In this document: positions 17,370 to 25,782 of the stretch, piece by piece
Layout: each line of letters opens with the position of its first letter
Position numbering within the stretch: position 1 is the first letter of the stretch
From: Acidovorax sp.
GTDB taxonomy: Bacteria; Pseudomonadota; Gammaproteobacteria; Burkholderiales; Burkholderiaceae_C
DNA: 64,000 bases
Direction: 5' to 3'
NCBI RefSeq assembly: GCF_021287135.1
Contig: NZ_JAJTBB010000048.1
Coordinates: forward strand, 1 to 64,000
The notes under the pieces: model-generated
The model's database searches: none
What the model was told of the DNA's origin: nothing
The model's input: only the letters and a program-made list of their open reading frames with translations
Position numbers and translations under genes: made by a program

Positions 17370-17639
17370 AGAACCTGTTCAAGATCTTTTCGGGGTCGCA
17401 CAAGCACCTTGCCGGGATGGGATGCAAGGCGCGGTGCGCAGTGGATAGCCCGGCTATCCACAAGCGCCGCAACGCCGCAGACCGCCCGGCAAGGCGCTTG
17501 CCCGAAGGGTTGGAGTGAAATCGGGCGGCTGGACGCCCCGGCTGCTTGCATGGGCATGAGCCCATGCGGCGCACCCGGAGCATCCCCCCATCCCGATTGC
17601 ACTCCAATGCGATCCCCGAAAAGATCTTGAACAGGTTCT
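17370..17639 (-). repeat. Long structured repeat element, copy 2 (270 bp, inverted relative to copy 1)
   Basis: The ends form a perfect 26-bp inverted repeat (17370-17395 with 17614-17639). Arm B pairs 17404-17416 with 17485-17497 (12 of 13) and encloses the hairpin GTGGATAG / CTATCCAC (17441-17461). Arm A pairs 17509-17525 with 17592-17608 (15 of 17) and encloses the same CATGGGCATGAGCCCATG palindrome as copy 1. Compared with copy 1 the stems differ but remain paired, while the loops are nearly identical. It fills most of the gap between the dehydrogenase and the S9 peptidase; the remaining bases hold only the peptidase ribosome-binding site. Confidence 0.85.
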
Positions 17640-17696
17640 AAGGGCTGGCTCCGCACAATCCTCGCGAATCTACCCAACGAGATGAGGAGGAGCCCC

Positions 17697-19658
17697 ATGA
17701 AAGCCAGATGGATGTGGTGGTGCGCAGCGTTGTCGGGCGTGCTGCTGGCAGGCTGCGCCAGCGGCCCGACGCACCCGGCATTGACCGGTGCGCAACTGCC
17801 CGAGCTGATCCCCGTGCGCGACTTCGTGGCCAGCCGACAGTCCACAGGCGGCTACCGCGTGTCGCCGGACGGAAAGCGCATCGCTTGGTTTGGCACGGAC
17901 GGCGTGGTGCCGGCCATCTGGGTGCAGCCCATCGACGGCGGCGACGCCAAGGCCTTCCGCATCCGCGCGCGTGCCATCCGCTTCAGCGCCGACAGCCGCT
18001 GGCTCGGCATCACCGCCGACCCCACGGGCGACGAAAACACGCGCATCTATGCCGGCGCGGTCGATGGACCGGGCACCGACTTGCGGGAGCTGATGCCCGC
18101 GCCGCGCTCGGTGGCGCATTTTGCCGAGACGGTGGAGGGCTCGTCCGATTTCATCGTCACCTCCAACCAGCGCGACAAGAAGGTATTCGACCTGTACCGC
18201 GTGAACCCGGCGGGCGGCGCGCCGGTGCTGCTGGCCGCCAACCCCGGCAACGTGAGCTGGTGGGGTGTGGACACCGCGGGCCAGCTGCGGGCCCGGGCGC
18301 AGCTGCAGGGCGAGCGCGTGCTGTTGGAGCGCCCTGGCGACGGGCCAGACCGGTGGGTGGCCGTGGCCGAACGCAGCCGGTGGGACACGCTGAACATCTT
18401 TGGCCTGCACGACGAGGGCCGCAAGGCCTGGGCACTGTCCAACCGGGGGCGCGACAAGCTGGCGCTGGTGCGGCTGGACCTGCTCACGGGTGCCGAGGAA
18501 GAATGGTTTGCAGCCCCTGAGGTGGACCTGGACAGCGTGACGCTCAGCCGCAGCACCCGCCAGCCGCTGGTGGCCCACTACATGCCCGGCTACCCCGCGC
18601 GCAAGGTGTTCAATGCTGCGCTGGACGCCCGCCTGTCGGCGCTGGCGGGTGACAAGCCCGCGGAGGTGCTGGTCACCAGCCTGGACCAGACCGACAAGGT
18701 GCTCACGGTGGCGGTGGCCACCGACCGGGGCACGCGCAGCTACCTGCTGCGTGATGGGCAGGAGCCCCGCTTCTTGGGCGAAAACCGCCTGAGCCTGATT
18801 GCCAAGGACCTGGCACCCACCCAGCCCATCACCTACAGGGCGCGTGACGGCCTCACCATCCATGGCTACCTCACGCTGCCCGTGGGGGCCGCGCCGCAGC
18901 GCCTGCCCACCGTGCTGCTGGTGCATGGCGGCCCCTGGCGGCGCGACCGCTGGGGCGATGGCGCCACCAGCCGCGCCATGCAGCAGTTCCTGGCCAACCG
19001 CGGCTATGCCGTGCTGCAGGTGAACTACCGCGGCTCCAGCGGCTATGGCCGCACGCACATGGACAAGGCCATGGGCGAGTTCGCGGGCCGCATGCACGAC
19101 GACCTGGTCGATGGCGTGCGCTGGGCCGTGGAGCAGGGCGTGGCCGACCCCGAGCGCGTGGCGATCTATGGCGCCAGCTACGGCGGCTACTCTGCGCTGG
19201 TGGGCGCCACCTTCACGCCCGAGGTGTTTGCCTGCGCCGTGGACGTGGTGGGCGTGACAGACATCGCGCGCCTGCTGGAGGCCGCGCCGCCCTACTGGGA
19301 GCTGGGCCTGCCCTGGTGGCACCGCTTCGTGGGCAACCCGGCCGTGCCGGCGGACCGCGCGCGCATGGATGCCCAATCGCCCCTGTACCGCGCCGAGCAT
19401 GCGCAAAAGCCCATCCTCATCATGCACGGCGTGAACGACCCGCGCGTGAAGCTGGAGCAGTCCGAATGGATGGTGGCCGCGCTGCGCAAGGCGGGCAAGG
19501 CAGTGGACTACGTGACCTTCATGGGCGACGGCCACGGCAACCAGAAGTGGACCAACAACCTCACCATGTACCGCAAGACCGAGGACTTCCTGGCCCGGTG
19601 CCTGGGCGGGCGTACCAGCGGGTTTGACTACTACCAGCTGGGTGCGTGGGCGTTCTGA
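17697..19658 (+). CDS. S9 family serine peptidase (prolyl oligopeptidase / dipeptidyl aminopeptidase type), lipoprotein
   Basis: A 653-residue envelope peptidase. A lipoprotein signal peptide ends with the lipobox LLAGC, so it is probably anchored in the outer or inner membrane and faces the periplasm. An N-terminal beta-propeller-like region (about residues 40-390) is followed by an alpha/beta hydrolase domain with the catalytic serine Ser-494 in GASYGGY, the aspartate in HGVNDPRVK and the histidine in GDGHGN. The triad is complete. I chose the ATG at 17697 over 17682 because AGGAGG sits just before it and the signal peptide starts correctly. The downstream gene starts within the last bases, giving a likely two-gene operon. 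Confidence 0.92.
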   Translation: MKARWMWWCAALSGVLLAGCASGPTHPALTGAQLPELIPVRDFVASRQSTGGYRVSPDGKRIAWFGTDGVVPAIWVQPIDGGDAKAFRIRARAIRFSADSRWLGITADPTGDENTRIYAGAVDGPGTDLRELMPAPRSVAHFAETVEGSSDFIVTSNQRDKKVFDLYRVNPAGGAPVLLAANPGNVSWWGVDTAGQLRARAQLQGERVLLERPGDGPDRWVAVAERSRWDTLNIFGLHDEGRKAWALSNRGRDKLALVRLDLLTGAEEEWFAAPEVDLDSVTLSRSTRQPLVAHYMPGYPARKVFNAALDARLSALAGDKPAEVLVTSLDQTDKVLTVAVATDRGTRSYLLRDGQEPRFLGENRLSLIAKDLAPTQPITYRARDGLTIHGYLTLPVGAAPQRLPTVLLVHGGPWRRDRWGDGATSRAMQQFLANRGYAVLQVNYRGSSGYGRTHMDKAMGEFAGRMHDDLVDGVRWAVEQGVADPERVAIYGASYGGYSALVGATFTPEVFACAVDVVGVTDIARLLEAAPPYWELGLPWWHRFVGNPAVPADRARMDAQSPLYRAEHAQKPILIMHGVNDPRVKLEQSEWMVAALRKAGKAVDYVTFMGDGHGNQKWTNNLTMYRKTEDFLARCLGGRTSGFDYYQLGAWAF

Positions 19659-20056
19659 TGCGTACGTCATCCTGCTACCGGGCTCCGTCGGCCTGGCTCC
19701 TGGGGGCTGTGCTGGCGCTGGCGGGGCAGGGCTGCCACGCCCAGGCATCGCAGCCGCCACGGCCTGCGGCGGCGGCAGGGCGTGCATCTGACGCGCCTGT
19801 GGTCTACACGCGGGCCCGCCTGGTGTCTTTCCAGAAAGAAGCGGCGACTGGAAAGGCCTATGTGCGCCTCAAGCTGCTTCCCCGGTCCAAGATTCCGTTC
19901 ACGGTCCAGACCTTCCGCGTGCTGGAGCCTGAGATGCTGCAGGGCATTGCGCCGGGTAGCTGGGTGCAGTTCACCGCACAGCACATCGCGGGGGAAAACA
20001 CCCTCACGGGCATCCGCGTGACGGAAGCGTGCCGGCGGTTCGAGCCTTGCGATTGA
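19658..20056 (+). CDS. Small secreted OB-fold-like protein, possibly CusF-related
   Basis: A 132-residue protein with a signal peptide ending near CHAQA. The mature part has strands resembling the CusF/copper-binding OB fold: RLVSFQKEAATGKAYVRL, then LQGIAPGSWVQFTA and TLTGIRV. The metal-binding WPAMTM-type segment of true CusF proteins is absent, so copper binding is doubtful and the match rests on the PGxxVxFT pattern. Its ATG overlaps the TGA of the S9 peptidase gene, implying coupled translation with that protein rather than with the Fur-boxed feo genes downstream. Function unknown. Confidence 0.6.
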   Translation: MRTSSCYRAPSAWLLGAVLALAGQGCHAQASQPPRPAAAAGRASDAPVVYTRARLVSFQKEAATGKAYVRLKLLPRSKIPFTVQTFRVLEPEMLQGIAPGSWVQFTAQHIAGENTLTGIRVTEACRRFEPCD

Positions 20057-20139
20057 CGACAGGGCGCGCAAAGCGCCAGCGCTTGCGCTAGGTCAAGCCC
20101 CTGGAGGCGGGGTGGATGGTATGGTCGGGATGTTGATAG

Positions 20140-20158
20140 AATGAGAATCACTATTATT
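20140..20158 (+). promoter_or_regulatory. Fur box upstream of feoA
   Basis: The 19-bp sequence AATGAGAATCACTATTATT closely matches the Fur consensus of inverted and repeated GATAAT hexamers. It begins directly after a TTGATA that could be the -35 element and ends 19 nt before the feoA start. Iron-dependent repression of feoAB fits established Fur control of ferrous iron uptake. Confidence 0.85.
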
Positions 20159-20177
20159 CATACCGAGGCCAGTCACC

Positions 20178-20519
20178 ATGAAAACCATGGACGATGGCGC
20201 TGCGGCGCGGTTGTCTCCGCGCACGGGGCCGACCCCTTCCACCGGGCTGGAACAACTGCCGCTGCACGCCCAGGCGCGGGTGACCGGGCTGCTGCCCGCC
20301 CGCGATGCGCAGGAACACAGCGTGCTGCTGCGCCTGCTGGAGATCGGCTTTCTGCCCGGTGAGACCGTGCGCGTGGTGGCGCGCGGCGGCGTGGGGGGCG
20401 ACCCCGTGGCGGTGCGCGTGGGACAGGTGACGTTTGCGCTGCGCCGGCAGGAGGCCTCCATGGTGCAGGTGCAGAGGCTGGACCCGGCGGCGCAAGCCTC
20501 GTTGCAGGAGGCCGCATGA
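20178..20519 (+). CDS. feoA: Ferrous iron transport protein A
   Basis: A 113-residue cytoplasmic accessory protein of the FeoB permease. The SH3-like FeoA domain spans about residues 25-100, with the typical LLRLLEIGFLPGETVRVVAR block and the strand FALRRQEASMVQV. It has about 20 extra N-terminal residues compared with minimal FeoA proteins; the ATG at 20178 is the first after the Fur box, and no later ATG in frame fits better. It overlaps feoB by 4 nt. Expression should be repressed by Fur-Fe. Confidence 0.93.
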   Translation: MKTMDDGAAARLSPRTGPTPSTGLEQLPLHAQARVTGLLPARDAQEHSVLLRLLEIGFLPGETVRVVARGGVGGDPVAVRVGQVTFALRRQEASMVQVQRLDPAAQASLQEAA

Positions 20520-22441
20520 ACGCAGCGGCCTCCACGGTGGCGCCTGCCGCCGACGCGCCGCTGCGCGTGGCGCTGCTGGGCAACCCCAATTGCGGCAAGA
20601 CCGCGCTGTTCAACCTGCTCACCGGCGCACGCCAGAAGGTGGCCAACTACGCAGGTGTGACCGTGGAGCGCAAGGAGGGCCTGCTGCAGACGGCCGCCGG
20701 CCGCCGCGTGCGCGTGCTGGACCTGCCGGGCGCCTACAGCCTGCATGCCCACAGCCTGGACGAGGCCATCACCCGCGACATCGTGCGGGGCCGGCGTGCC
20801 GGCGAGCCGGTGCCCGATCTGCTGGTGTGCGTGACGGACGCCACCCACCTGCGCCTGAACCTGCGCCTGGTGCTGGAGGCCCGGGCCCTGGGGCTGCCCA
20901 TGGTGCTGGTGCTCAACATGATGGACGTGGCGCAGCGCCAAGGCATCGAGATCGACCGCGAAGCGCTGGCGCGCGAGCTGGGCATGCCGGTGCTGGCCAC
21001 CGTGGGCGTGCGCGGCGATGGCGCGCGCGAGCTGGTGCAGTGGCTGGACACCGTTTCGCCGCCCAGCCTGCCGCGGCCTGCACCGCAGCCCGGCGCGGCG
21101 CAGCGGCTGGACGCGGGCGACCTGGAGGCCCAGGCCGACGTCATCCGCACGCACCAGGAGGTGCGGCGCGTCATGGACCTGGCCGTGCGCGTGCCCGCCG
21201 TCAGCCTGCGCGCCGACGACCGCATCGATGCGGTGGTGCTGCATCCGGTGTGGGGGCTGCTGATTCTGGCGGCCACGCTGTTCCTGATGTTCCAGGCGGT
21301 ATTCAGCTGGGCCGAACTGCCCAAGTCATGGATCGAAGACGGCGTGGCCGGACTGACGGCGCTGGTCAACAGCCACATGGCGGACGGCCCGCTGCGCAGC
21401 CTGCTGACCGACGGCGTGCTGGCCGGCGCGGGCGGGGTGCTGGTGTTCCTGCCGCAGATCCTGTTTCTGTTCTTGTTCATCCTGGCGCTGGAAGACTCGG
21501 GCTACCTGCCGCGGGCGGCCTTCCTGCTGGACCGCGTGATGGGCACCGTGGGCCTGTCCGGCCGCTCGTTCATCCCCCTGCTGTCGAGCTTTGCCTGCGC
21601 GGTGCCGGGCGTGATGGCCACGCGCTCCATCACGCACTGGCGCGACCGGCTGGTGACCATCATGATCGCGCCGCTCATGACCTGCTCGGCGCGCCTGCCG
21701 GTGTATGCGCTGCTGATCGCGGCGTTCATTCCCGAGCGCACGGTGGCGGGCGTGTTCAACCTGCAAGGGGTGGTGCTGTTCGCCCTGTACGTGGCGGGCA
21801 TCGCCAGCGCCATGGCCGTGGCGGCCGTGGCCAAGCTGGCGCGCAGCGACACGCGGCCCACGCCGCTGATGATGGAGCTGCCCGCCTACCGCTGGCCCAG
21901 CGTGCGCGGCCTGGCCTTCGGCCTGTACGAGCGGGCCGTGATCTTCATCAAGCGCGTGGGCGGCATCATCCTGGCCGTCACGGTGCTGCTGTGGTTCTTG
22001 TCCACCTACCCGGGCGCGCCCGAGGGCGCAACGCAGCCCGCCATCACCTACAGCCTGGCGGGCCAGCTGGGGCGCCTGCTGGAAGTGATCGTGGCGCCCA
22101 TCGGCTTCAACTGGCAGATCGCCATCGCCCTGGTGCCCGGCATGGCCGCGCGCGAGGTGGCGGTGAGCGCGCTGGGCACGGTGTATGCGCTGTCCGCCAC
22201 AGGGGAGGAGGCCGCGAGCCAGCTGGGGCCGCTGATCGCCGGCTCCTGGTCGCTGGCCACGGCCTTTTCGCTGATGGCGTGGTACGTGTTCGCGCCCCAG
22301 TGCATCTCCACCATCGCGGCCGTGCGCCGCGAGACCAACGGCTGGCGCTATCCGCTGCTCATGGTGGGCTATCTGTTCGCGCTGGCCTATGCCGCCAGCT
22401 TCGTGACCTACCGCGTGGCGCTGGCGCTGGGCGGGGGCTGA
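20516..22441 (+). CDS. feoB: Ferrous iron permease FeoB
   Basis: A 641-residue inner-membrane Fe(II) transporter with an N-terminal G domain. The G1 loop is GNPNCGKT (residues 22-29), followed by the switch region NYAGVTVERKEG, G3 DLPGAYSL and the guanine-specificity motif NMMD. The membrane part has about eight helices with the conserved Gate motifs SSFACAVPGVMATR and PGMAAREV. It is shorter than the roughly 770-residue enterobacterial protein but normal for betaproteobacteria. It is translationally coupled to feoA and followed by a small Cys-rich membrane protein. Confidence 0.97.
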   Translation: MNAAASTVAPAADAPLRVALLGNPNCGKTALFNLLTGARQKVANYAGVTVERKEGLLQTAAGRRVRVLDLPGAYSLHAHSLDEAITRDIVRGRRAGEPVPDLLVCVTDATHLRLNLRLVLEARALGLPMVLVLNMMDVAQRQGIEIDREALARELGMPVLATVGVRGDGARELVQWLDTVSPPSLPRPAPQPGAAQRLDAGDLEAQADVIRTHQEVRRVMDLAVRVPAVSLRADDRIDAVVLHPVWGLLILAATLFLMFQAVFSWAELPKSWIEDGVAGLTALVNSHMADGPLRSLLTDGVLAGAGGVLVFLPQILFLFLFILALEDSGYLPRAAFLLDRVMGTVGLSGRSFIPLLSSFACAVPGVMATRSITHWRDRLVTIMIAPLMTCSARLPVYALLIAAFIPERTVAGVFNLQGVVLFALYVAGIASAMAVAAVAKLARSDTRPTPLMMELPAYRWPSVRGLAFGLYERAVIFIKRVGGIILAVTVLLWFLSTYPGAPEGATQPAITYSLAGQLGRLLEVIVAPIGFNWQIAIALVPGMAAREVAVSALGTVYALSATGEEAASQLGPLIAGSWSLATAFSLMAWYVFAPQCISTIAAVRRETNGWRYPLLMVGYLFALAYAASFVTYRVALALGGG

Positions 22442-22456
22442 GAGGAAACCGGTCTT

Positions 22457-22696
22457 ATGGCTCAGCAACTCATCGTCGGTCTGATCGTCCTGGCTGCAGC
22501 GCTGTATGTGCTCTGGCGTTATCTGCCCGGGCGCTGGCGCCAAGGGTTGGGCAAGGTCCACCCCGGGCTGGCCCAGTCGCCGGGCTGCGGCGGGGGCGAC
22601 GGAGGCTGCAGCAGCTGCGGCAGTTGTGCAACGCCCTCCGACGCGGCCGCTGAAAAGCCCGTGGCCATGCCAGCCCGCCGCGGGTCTGTCTCTTGA
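22457..22696 (+). CDS. Small FeoB-associated Cys-rich membrane protein
   Basis: A 79-residue protein with a single N-terminal membrane helix (about residues 4-22), a short basic segment and then a glycine/cysteine-rich stretch, GCGGGDGGCSSCGSC, able to bind metal or a cluster. It lies 15 nt after feoB with the ribosome-binding site GAGGAAA. Small Cys-rich proteins of this kind accompany feoB in many bacteria and take the place of FeoC; a role in handling iron at the permease is inferred from that context. Confidence 0.82.
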   Translation: MAQQLIVGLIVLAAALYVLWRYLPGRWRQGLGKVHPGLAQSPGCGGGDGGCSSCGSCATPSDAAAEKPVAMPARRGSVS

Positions 22697-22700
22697 TGGG

Positions 22701-22757
22701 TGCTATTTTATTTATAGCTGCCTGCGCTTGATTCGCCAGCGCTACAGGCCATTTGGG
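22701..22757 (+). repeat. Short double-hairpin repeat, copy 3
   Basis: GCTATTTTATTTATAGC forms the first hairpin (GCTAT with ATAGC); TGCCTGCGCTTG...CCAGCGCTACAGGCC follows. It fills the 71-bp space between the convergent feo operon and the HD hydrolase gene, where it could act as a two-way transcript end. Confidence 0.85.
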
Positions 22758-22767
22758 CGCATATCGC

Positions 22768-23448
22768 CTACGGGTACAGCTTGCCCTGGCCCAGCGCGCT
22801 CAAAGCCTGCTGCAGGTTGGCGCGGGCCTGGGTCTCATAGCGCTGCGCAAAGTAGGCTGTGCCATAGATGTGCGGGCGGTCCAGAAAGCCTTGCAACACC
22901 GCGCTGCGGCCCGCCACATAGCGCGGCCAGCGCACAAAAAAGTATTCGCGCCGCACGTTGTGCTCGAACTGCCGGTACACCGCCTCGCTTTGGCCCAGGA
23001 TGGCGAGGTCGATGTCCACCACCCACAGCGCATCGCCCGTGAGCGGGCCGGGGGTGTGGCGGGTGTCCATCACATGCTGGTGCACGGCCTCGGCCAGCGC
23101 GGGGTGAAGACCTTGGCTTAGCAGGAACTGGCGCGCCCAGTCGGCGCTGCGCGCTTCGTTGTGCCCGCTCCACGGCCAGTAGATCGCGTCGTGGTACCAC
23201 AGGGCCAGCGCCACGGCATGGGGATTGTGGAGCGCGCCGGGGTGCTCGTCCTGCACGGCCTGCAGGTGCCGCAGGCAGGCCCGCAGGTGCGTGGCGTCGT
23301 GGTAGGCGCGGGGCCAGCGGGCCCAGCTGCGCAGCAGGCGCCGGCCCTCGGCGCGCCAGGCGGGCGTGTCCCGCCCCAGCGCTTGGCCCAGGGCCTGCCA
23401 GTGCGCCTGCAATTCGGCGCTGTGGGCGGGCTGGCGGCGCCAGGGCAT
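22768..23448 (-). CDS. Predicted HD-superfamily metal-dependent phosphohydrolase
   Basis: A 226-residue cytoplasmic protein of the COG4339-type HD hydrolases. Metal-binding residues are visible in YHDATHL, the central HD pair in LWYHDAIYW and a later acidic motif DIDLAILG. The spacing fits the family, but no substrate is established for it. It ends 70 nt from the convergent feo genes. Upstream, only 7 nt separate it from the argF stop in the same direction, so it is probably read through from argD-argF. Nothing links it to arginine synthesis apart from this position. Confidence 0.82.
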   Translation of the reverse strand: MPWRRQPAHSAELQAHWQALGQALGRDTPAWRAEGRRLLRSWARWPRAYHDATHLRACLRHLQAVQDEHPGALHNPHAVALALWYHDAIYWPWSGHNEARSADWARQFLLSQGLHPALAEAVHQHVMDTRHTPGPLTGDALWVVDIDLAILGQSEAVYRQFEHNVRREYFFVRWPRYVAGRSAVLQGFLDRPHIYGTAYFAQRYETQARANLQQALSALGQGKLYP

Positions 23449-23455
23449 GGGACTG

Positions 23456-24400
23456 TCAGGCCAGTTTGCCCAAGAGCAGATATTCCATCAGTGCTTTTTG
23501 TACATGCATGCGGTTCTCTGCCTCATCCCACACCACCGACTGCGGCCCGTCGATCACGTCGGCCTCGACCTCTTCGCCCCGATGCGCAGGCAGGCAGTGC
23601 ATGAACAGGGCATCGGGCTGGGCGACGGCCATCATCTCGGCATCCACGCACCAGTCGGCAAAGGCCTTTTTGCGCGCCTCGTTCTCGGCCTCGTAGCCCA
23701 TGCTGGTCCACACGTCGGTGGTGACCAGGTCTGCGCCCCGGCAGGCTTCCATGGGGTTGCTAAAAAATTGATAGCTGCCAGCGCTGATTCCGTGCGCCCC
23801 AGCGGCCAATTTCTCATCAATCTCGTAGCCGCGCGGCGTGCTCACGTGCACCTTGAAGCCCAAGAGCGACGCGGCCTGCACCCAGGTGTTGGCCATGTTG
23901 TTGCCGTCGCCCACCCAGGCCACCGTCTTGCCTTGGATTGAGCCGCGGTGCTCGATGTAGGTGAAGAGGTCCGCCAGGATCTGGCAGGGGTGGTATTCGT
24001 TGGTCAGGCCGTTGATGACGGGCACGCGCGAGTTGGCGGCAAAGCGTTCGATCTTGCTTTGCTCATACGTGCGGATCATCACCAGGTCCGTCATGCGGCT
24101 GATGACCTTGGCGCTGTCTTCAATCGGCTCGGCGCGGCCCAGCTGGCTGTCGCCGGTGGTCAGGTGCACCACGCTGCCGCCCAGCTGGTACATGCCGGCT
24201 TCGAAGCTCACGCGCGTGCGGGTGCTGGCCTTCTCGAAGATCATGGCCAGCGTGCGGTCGGCCAGCGGGTGGTACTTCTCGTAGGCCTTGAACTTCTTCT
24301 TGATGACGGCGGCGCGCTCGAACAGGTAGGCGTATTCGTCGGCAGAGAGGTCGGTGAACTGCAGGTAATGTTTCAGCGTCATGGCGGTATTGTTGTTCAT
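23456..24400 (-). CDS. argF: Ornithine carbamoyltransferase
   Basis: A 314-residue cytosolic enzyme making citrulline from ornithine and carbamoyl phosphate. The carbamoyl-phosphate motif is STRTRVSFE, the HPCQILADL motif closes the active site and the ornithine loop is FMHCLPAHRGEE. The ATG at 24400 overlaps the argD stop by 4 nt and suggests coupling; another ATG six codons later (24382, MTLKHY) gives a more usual length. The odd feature is at residues about 196-214 (AGAHGISAGSYQFFSNP): this stretch is encoded by a copy of the short intergenic repeat lying in frame, in the loop before the EACRGADLVTTDVW block. The reading frame and the flanking motifs are intact, so the enzyme is probably active. 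Confidence 0.95.
   Translation of the reverse strand: MNNNTAMTLKHYLQFTDLSADEYAYLFERAAVIKKKFKAYEKYHPLADRTLAMIFEKASTRTRVSFEAGMYQLGGSVVHLTTGDSQLGRAEPIEDSAKVISRMTDLVMIRTYEQSKIERFAANSRVPVINGLTNEYHPCQILADLFTYIEHRGSIQGKTVAWVGDGNNMANTWVQAASLLGFKVHVSTPRGYEIDEKLAAGAHGISAGSYQFFSNPMEACRGADLVTTDVWTSMGYEAENEARKKAFADWCVDAEMMAVAQPDALFMHCLPAHRGEEVEADVIDGPQSVVWDEAENRMHVQKALMEYLLLGKLA
23759..23814 (+). repeat. Short double-hairpin repeat, copy inside argF
   Basis: On the plus strand GCTAAAAAATTGATAGC (first hairpin, GCTA with TAGC) is followed by TGCCAGCGCTGATTCC and CAGCGGCCAATTTC, the same order as the intergenic copies. It is read on the opposite strand as about 19 in-frame codons of argF. The second arm (AGCGCT) is partly eroded. 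It is the only copy seen within a conserved gene. Confidence 0.75.
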
Positions 24401-25593
24401 TCGGCCAGGATGGCTTGCACCAGCGGCTTCAGCTTGGCCACGATCTCGTCGGCCTCGGCGGTGGTCAGGATCAGCGGCGGCACCAGGCGGATCACGCTGT
24501 CGGCCGTCACCGACAGCAGGAGGCCCGCTTCGGCCGCGCGGGCGATCAGGGCGCCGCAGGGCTTGGCCAGTTCGATGCCCAGCATCAGGCCCTGGCCGCG
24601 GATGTCCTTCACACCCGGCAGACTGCCCAGCTCGCGCTGCAGCGTGGCCTTCAGGTGGGTGCCCACCTGGGCGGCGTTTTGCAGCAGGCCTTCTTCTTCC
24701 ATGATGCGCAGGGTTTCCACCCCCGCCCGCATGGCCAGCGGGTTGCCGCCAAAGGTGGTGCCGTGGTTGCCGGGCTGCAGCACGTTGGCGGCCTTGGGGC
24801 CGGCCACCACCGCGCCAATCGGCACGCCCGAGCCCAGGCCCTTGGCCAGGGGCATCACGTCGGGCACGATGCCGGCCCACTGGTGCGCAAACCACTTGCC
24901 GGTGCGGCCCACGCCGCACTGCACTTCGTCGATCATCATCAGCCAGCCGCGCTCGTCGCACAGCTTGCGCAGCTGCTGCAGGTATTCGGCGCGCATGGGG
25001 TTGATGCCGCCTTCGCCCTGGATGGTCTCGAAGAACACGGCCACCACATTGGGGTTGCCTTCGGTGGCCTTCTGGATGGCTTCGATGTCGTTCATCGGCA
25101 CGCGGATGAAGCCTTCCACCAGCGGGCCGAAGCCATTGTGGATCTTGGGGTTGCCCGTGGCCGACATGGTGGCGATGGAGCGGCCGTGGAAGGCCTTTTC
25201 GTACACCACGATCTCGGGCTTGGCGATGCCCTTGTCCACGCCGAACTTGCGGGCGATCTTGAGGGCGGCCTCGTTGGCCTCCAGGCCCGAGTTGCAGAAG
25301 AACACGTTCTGCATGCCCGACAGCTCCACCAGCTTGGCGGCCAGCTGCTCCTGCAGGGGCACGTGGTAGTAGTTGGAGGTGTGGATCAGCTTGGTGATCT
25401 GGTCCTGCAGCGCGGGTACCAGCTTGGGGTGGTTGTGGCCCAGCGTGTTGACGGCGATGCCGCCCAGGCCGTCCAGGTATTCCTTGCCGTTCACATCCCA
25501 CACGCGGCTGCCCTGACCACGGGCCAGCGCGATGGGTACGCGGCCATAGGTGTTCATCACGTGGGGCGAGGCAGCCTCAATGAAAGCGGTCAT
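24397..25593 (-). CDS. argD: Acetylornithine aminotransferase
   Basis: A 398-residue PLP-dependent class III aminotransferase that converts N-acetylglutamate semialdehyde to N-acetylornithine in arginine synthesis. The cofactor regions are IDEVQCGVGRTG and the lysine in PLAKGLGSGVPIGA. MTAFIEAASPHVMNTYGR is the usual N-terminus, which fixes the start at 25593; the frame stays open upstream but without similarity. It is followed by argF with a 4-nt overlap, giving an argDF operon. The upstream region shared with the divergent DUF3579 gene contains a perfect 14-bp palindrome. Confidence 0.95.
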   Translation of the reverse strand: MTAFIEAASPHVMNTYGRVPIALARGQGSRVWDVNGKEYLDGLGGIAVNTLGHNHPKLVPALQDQITKLIHTSNYYHVPLQEQLAAKLVELSGMQNVFFCNSGLEANEAALKIARKFGVDKGIAKPEIVVYEKAFHGRSIATMSATGNPKIHNGFGPLVEGFIRVPMNDIEAIQKATEGNPNVVAVFFETIQGEGGINPMRAEYLQQLRKLCDERGWLMMIDEVQCGVGRTGKWFAHQWAGIVPDVMPLAKGLGSGVPIGAVVAGPKAANVLQPGNHGTTFGGNPLAMRAGVETLRIMEEEGLLQNAAQVGTHLKATLQRELGSLPGVKDIRGQGLMLGIELAKPCGALIARAAEAGLLLSVTADSVIRLVPPLILTTAEADEIVAKLKPLVQAILAE

Positions 25594-25782
25594 GCAAGAT
25601 CTCCAGACAGTGCGGTGGTGGGCGGGCCTGGAGCGGTTCCAGTGCCCGTGGCCCGAAAAAACGAAACACGATTCTAGGGGGAGCCCGGTGCGCGGATGTT
25701 GACGATTGCGCATCACTGCAATGCCCTCGCTACCACGGCGGCGCAAGGGATTCCAGCCGCCGCAGGCGGATTAGGGACCCAG

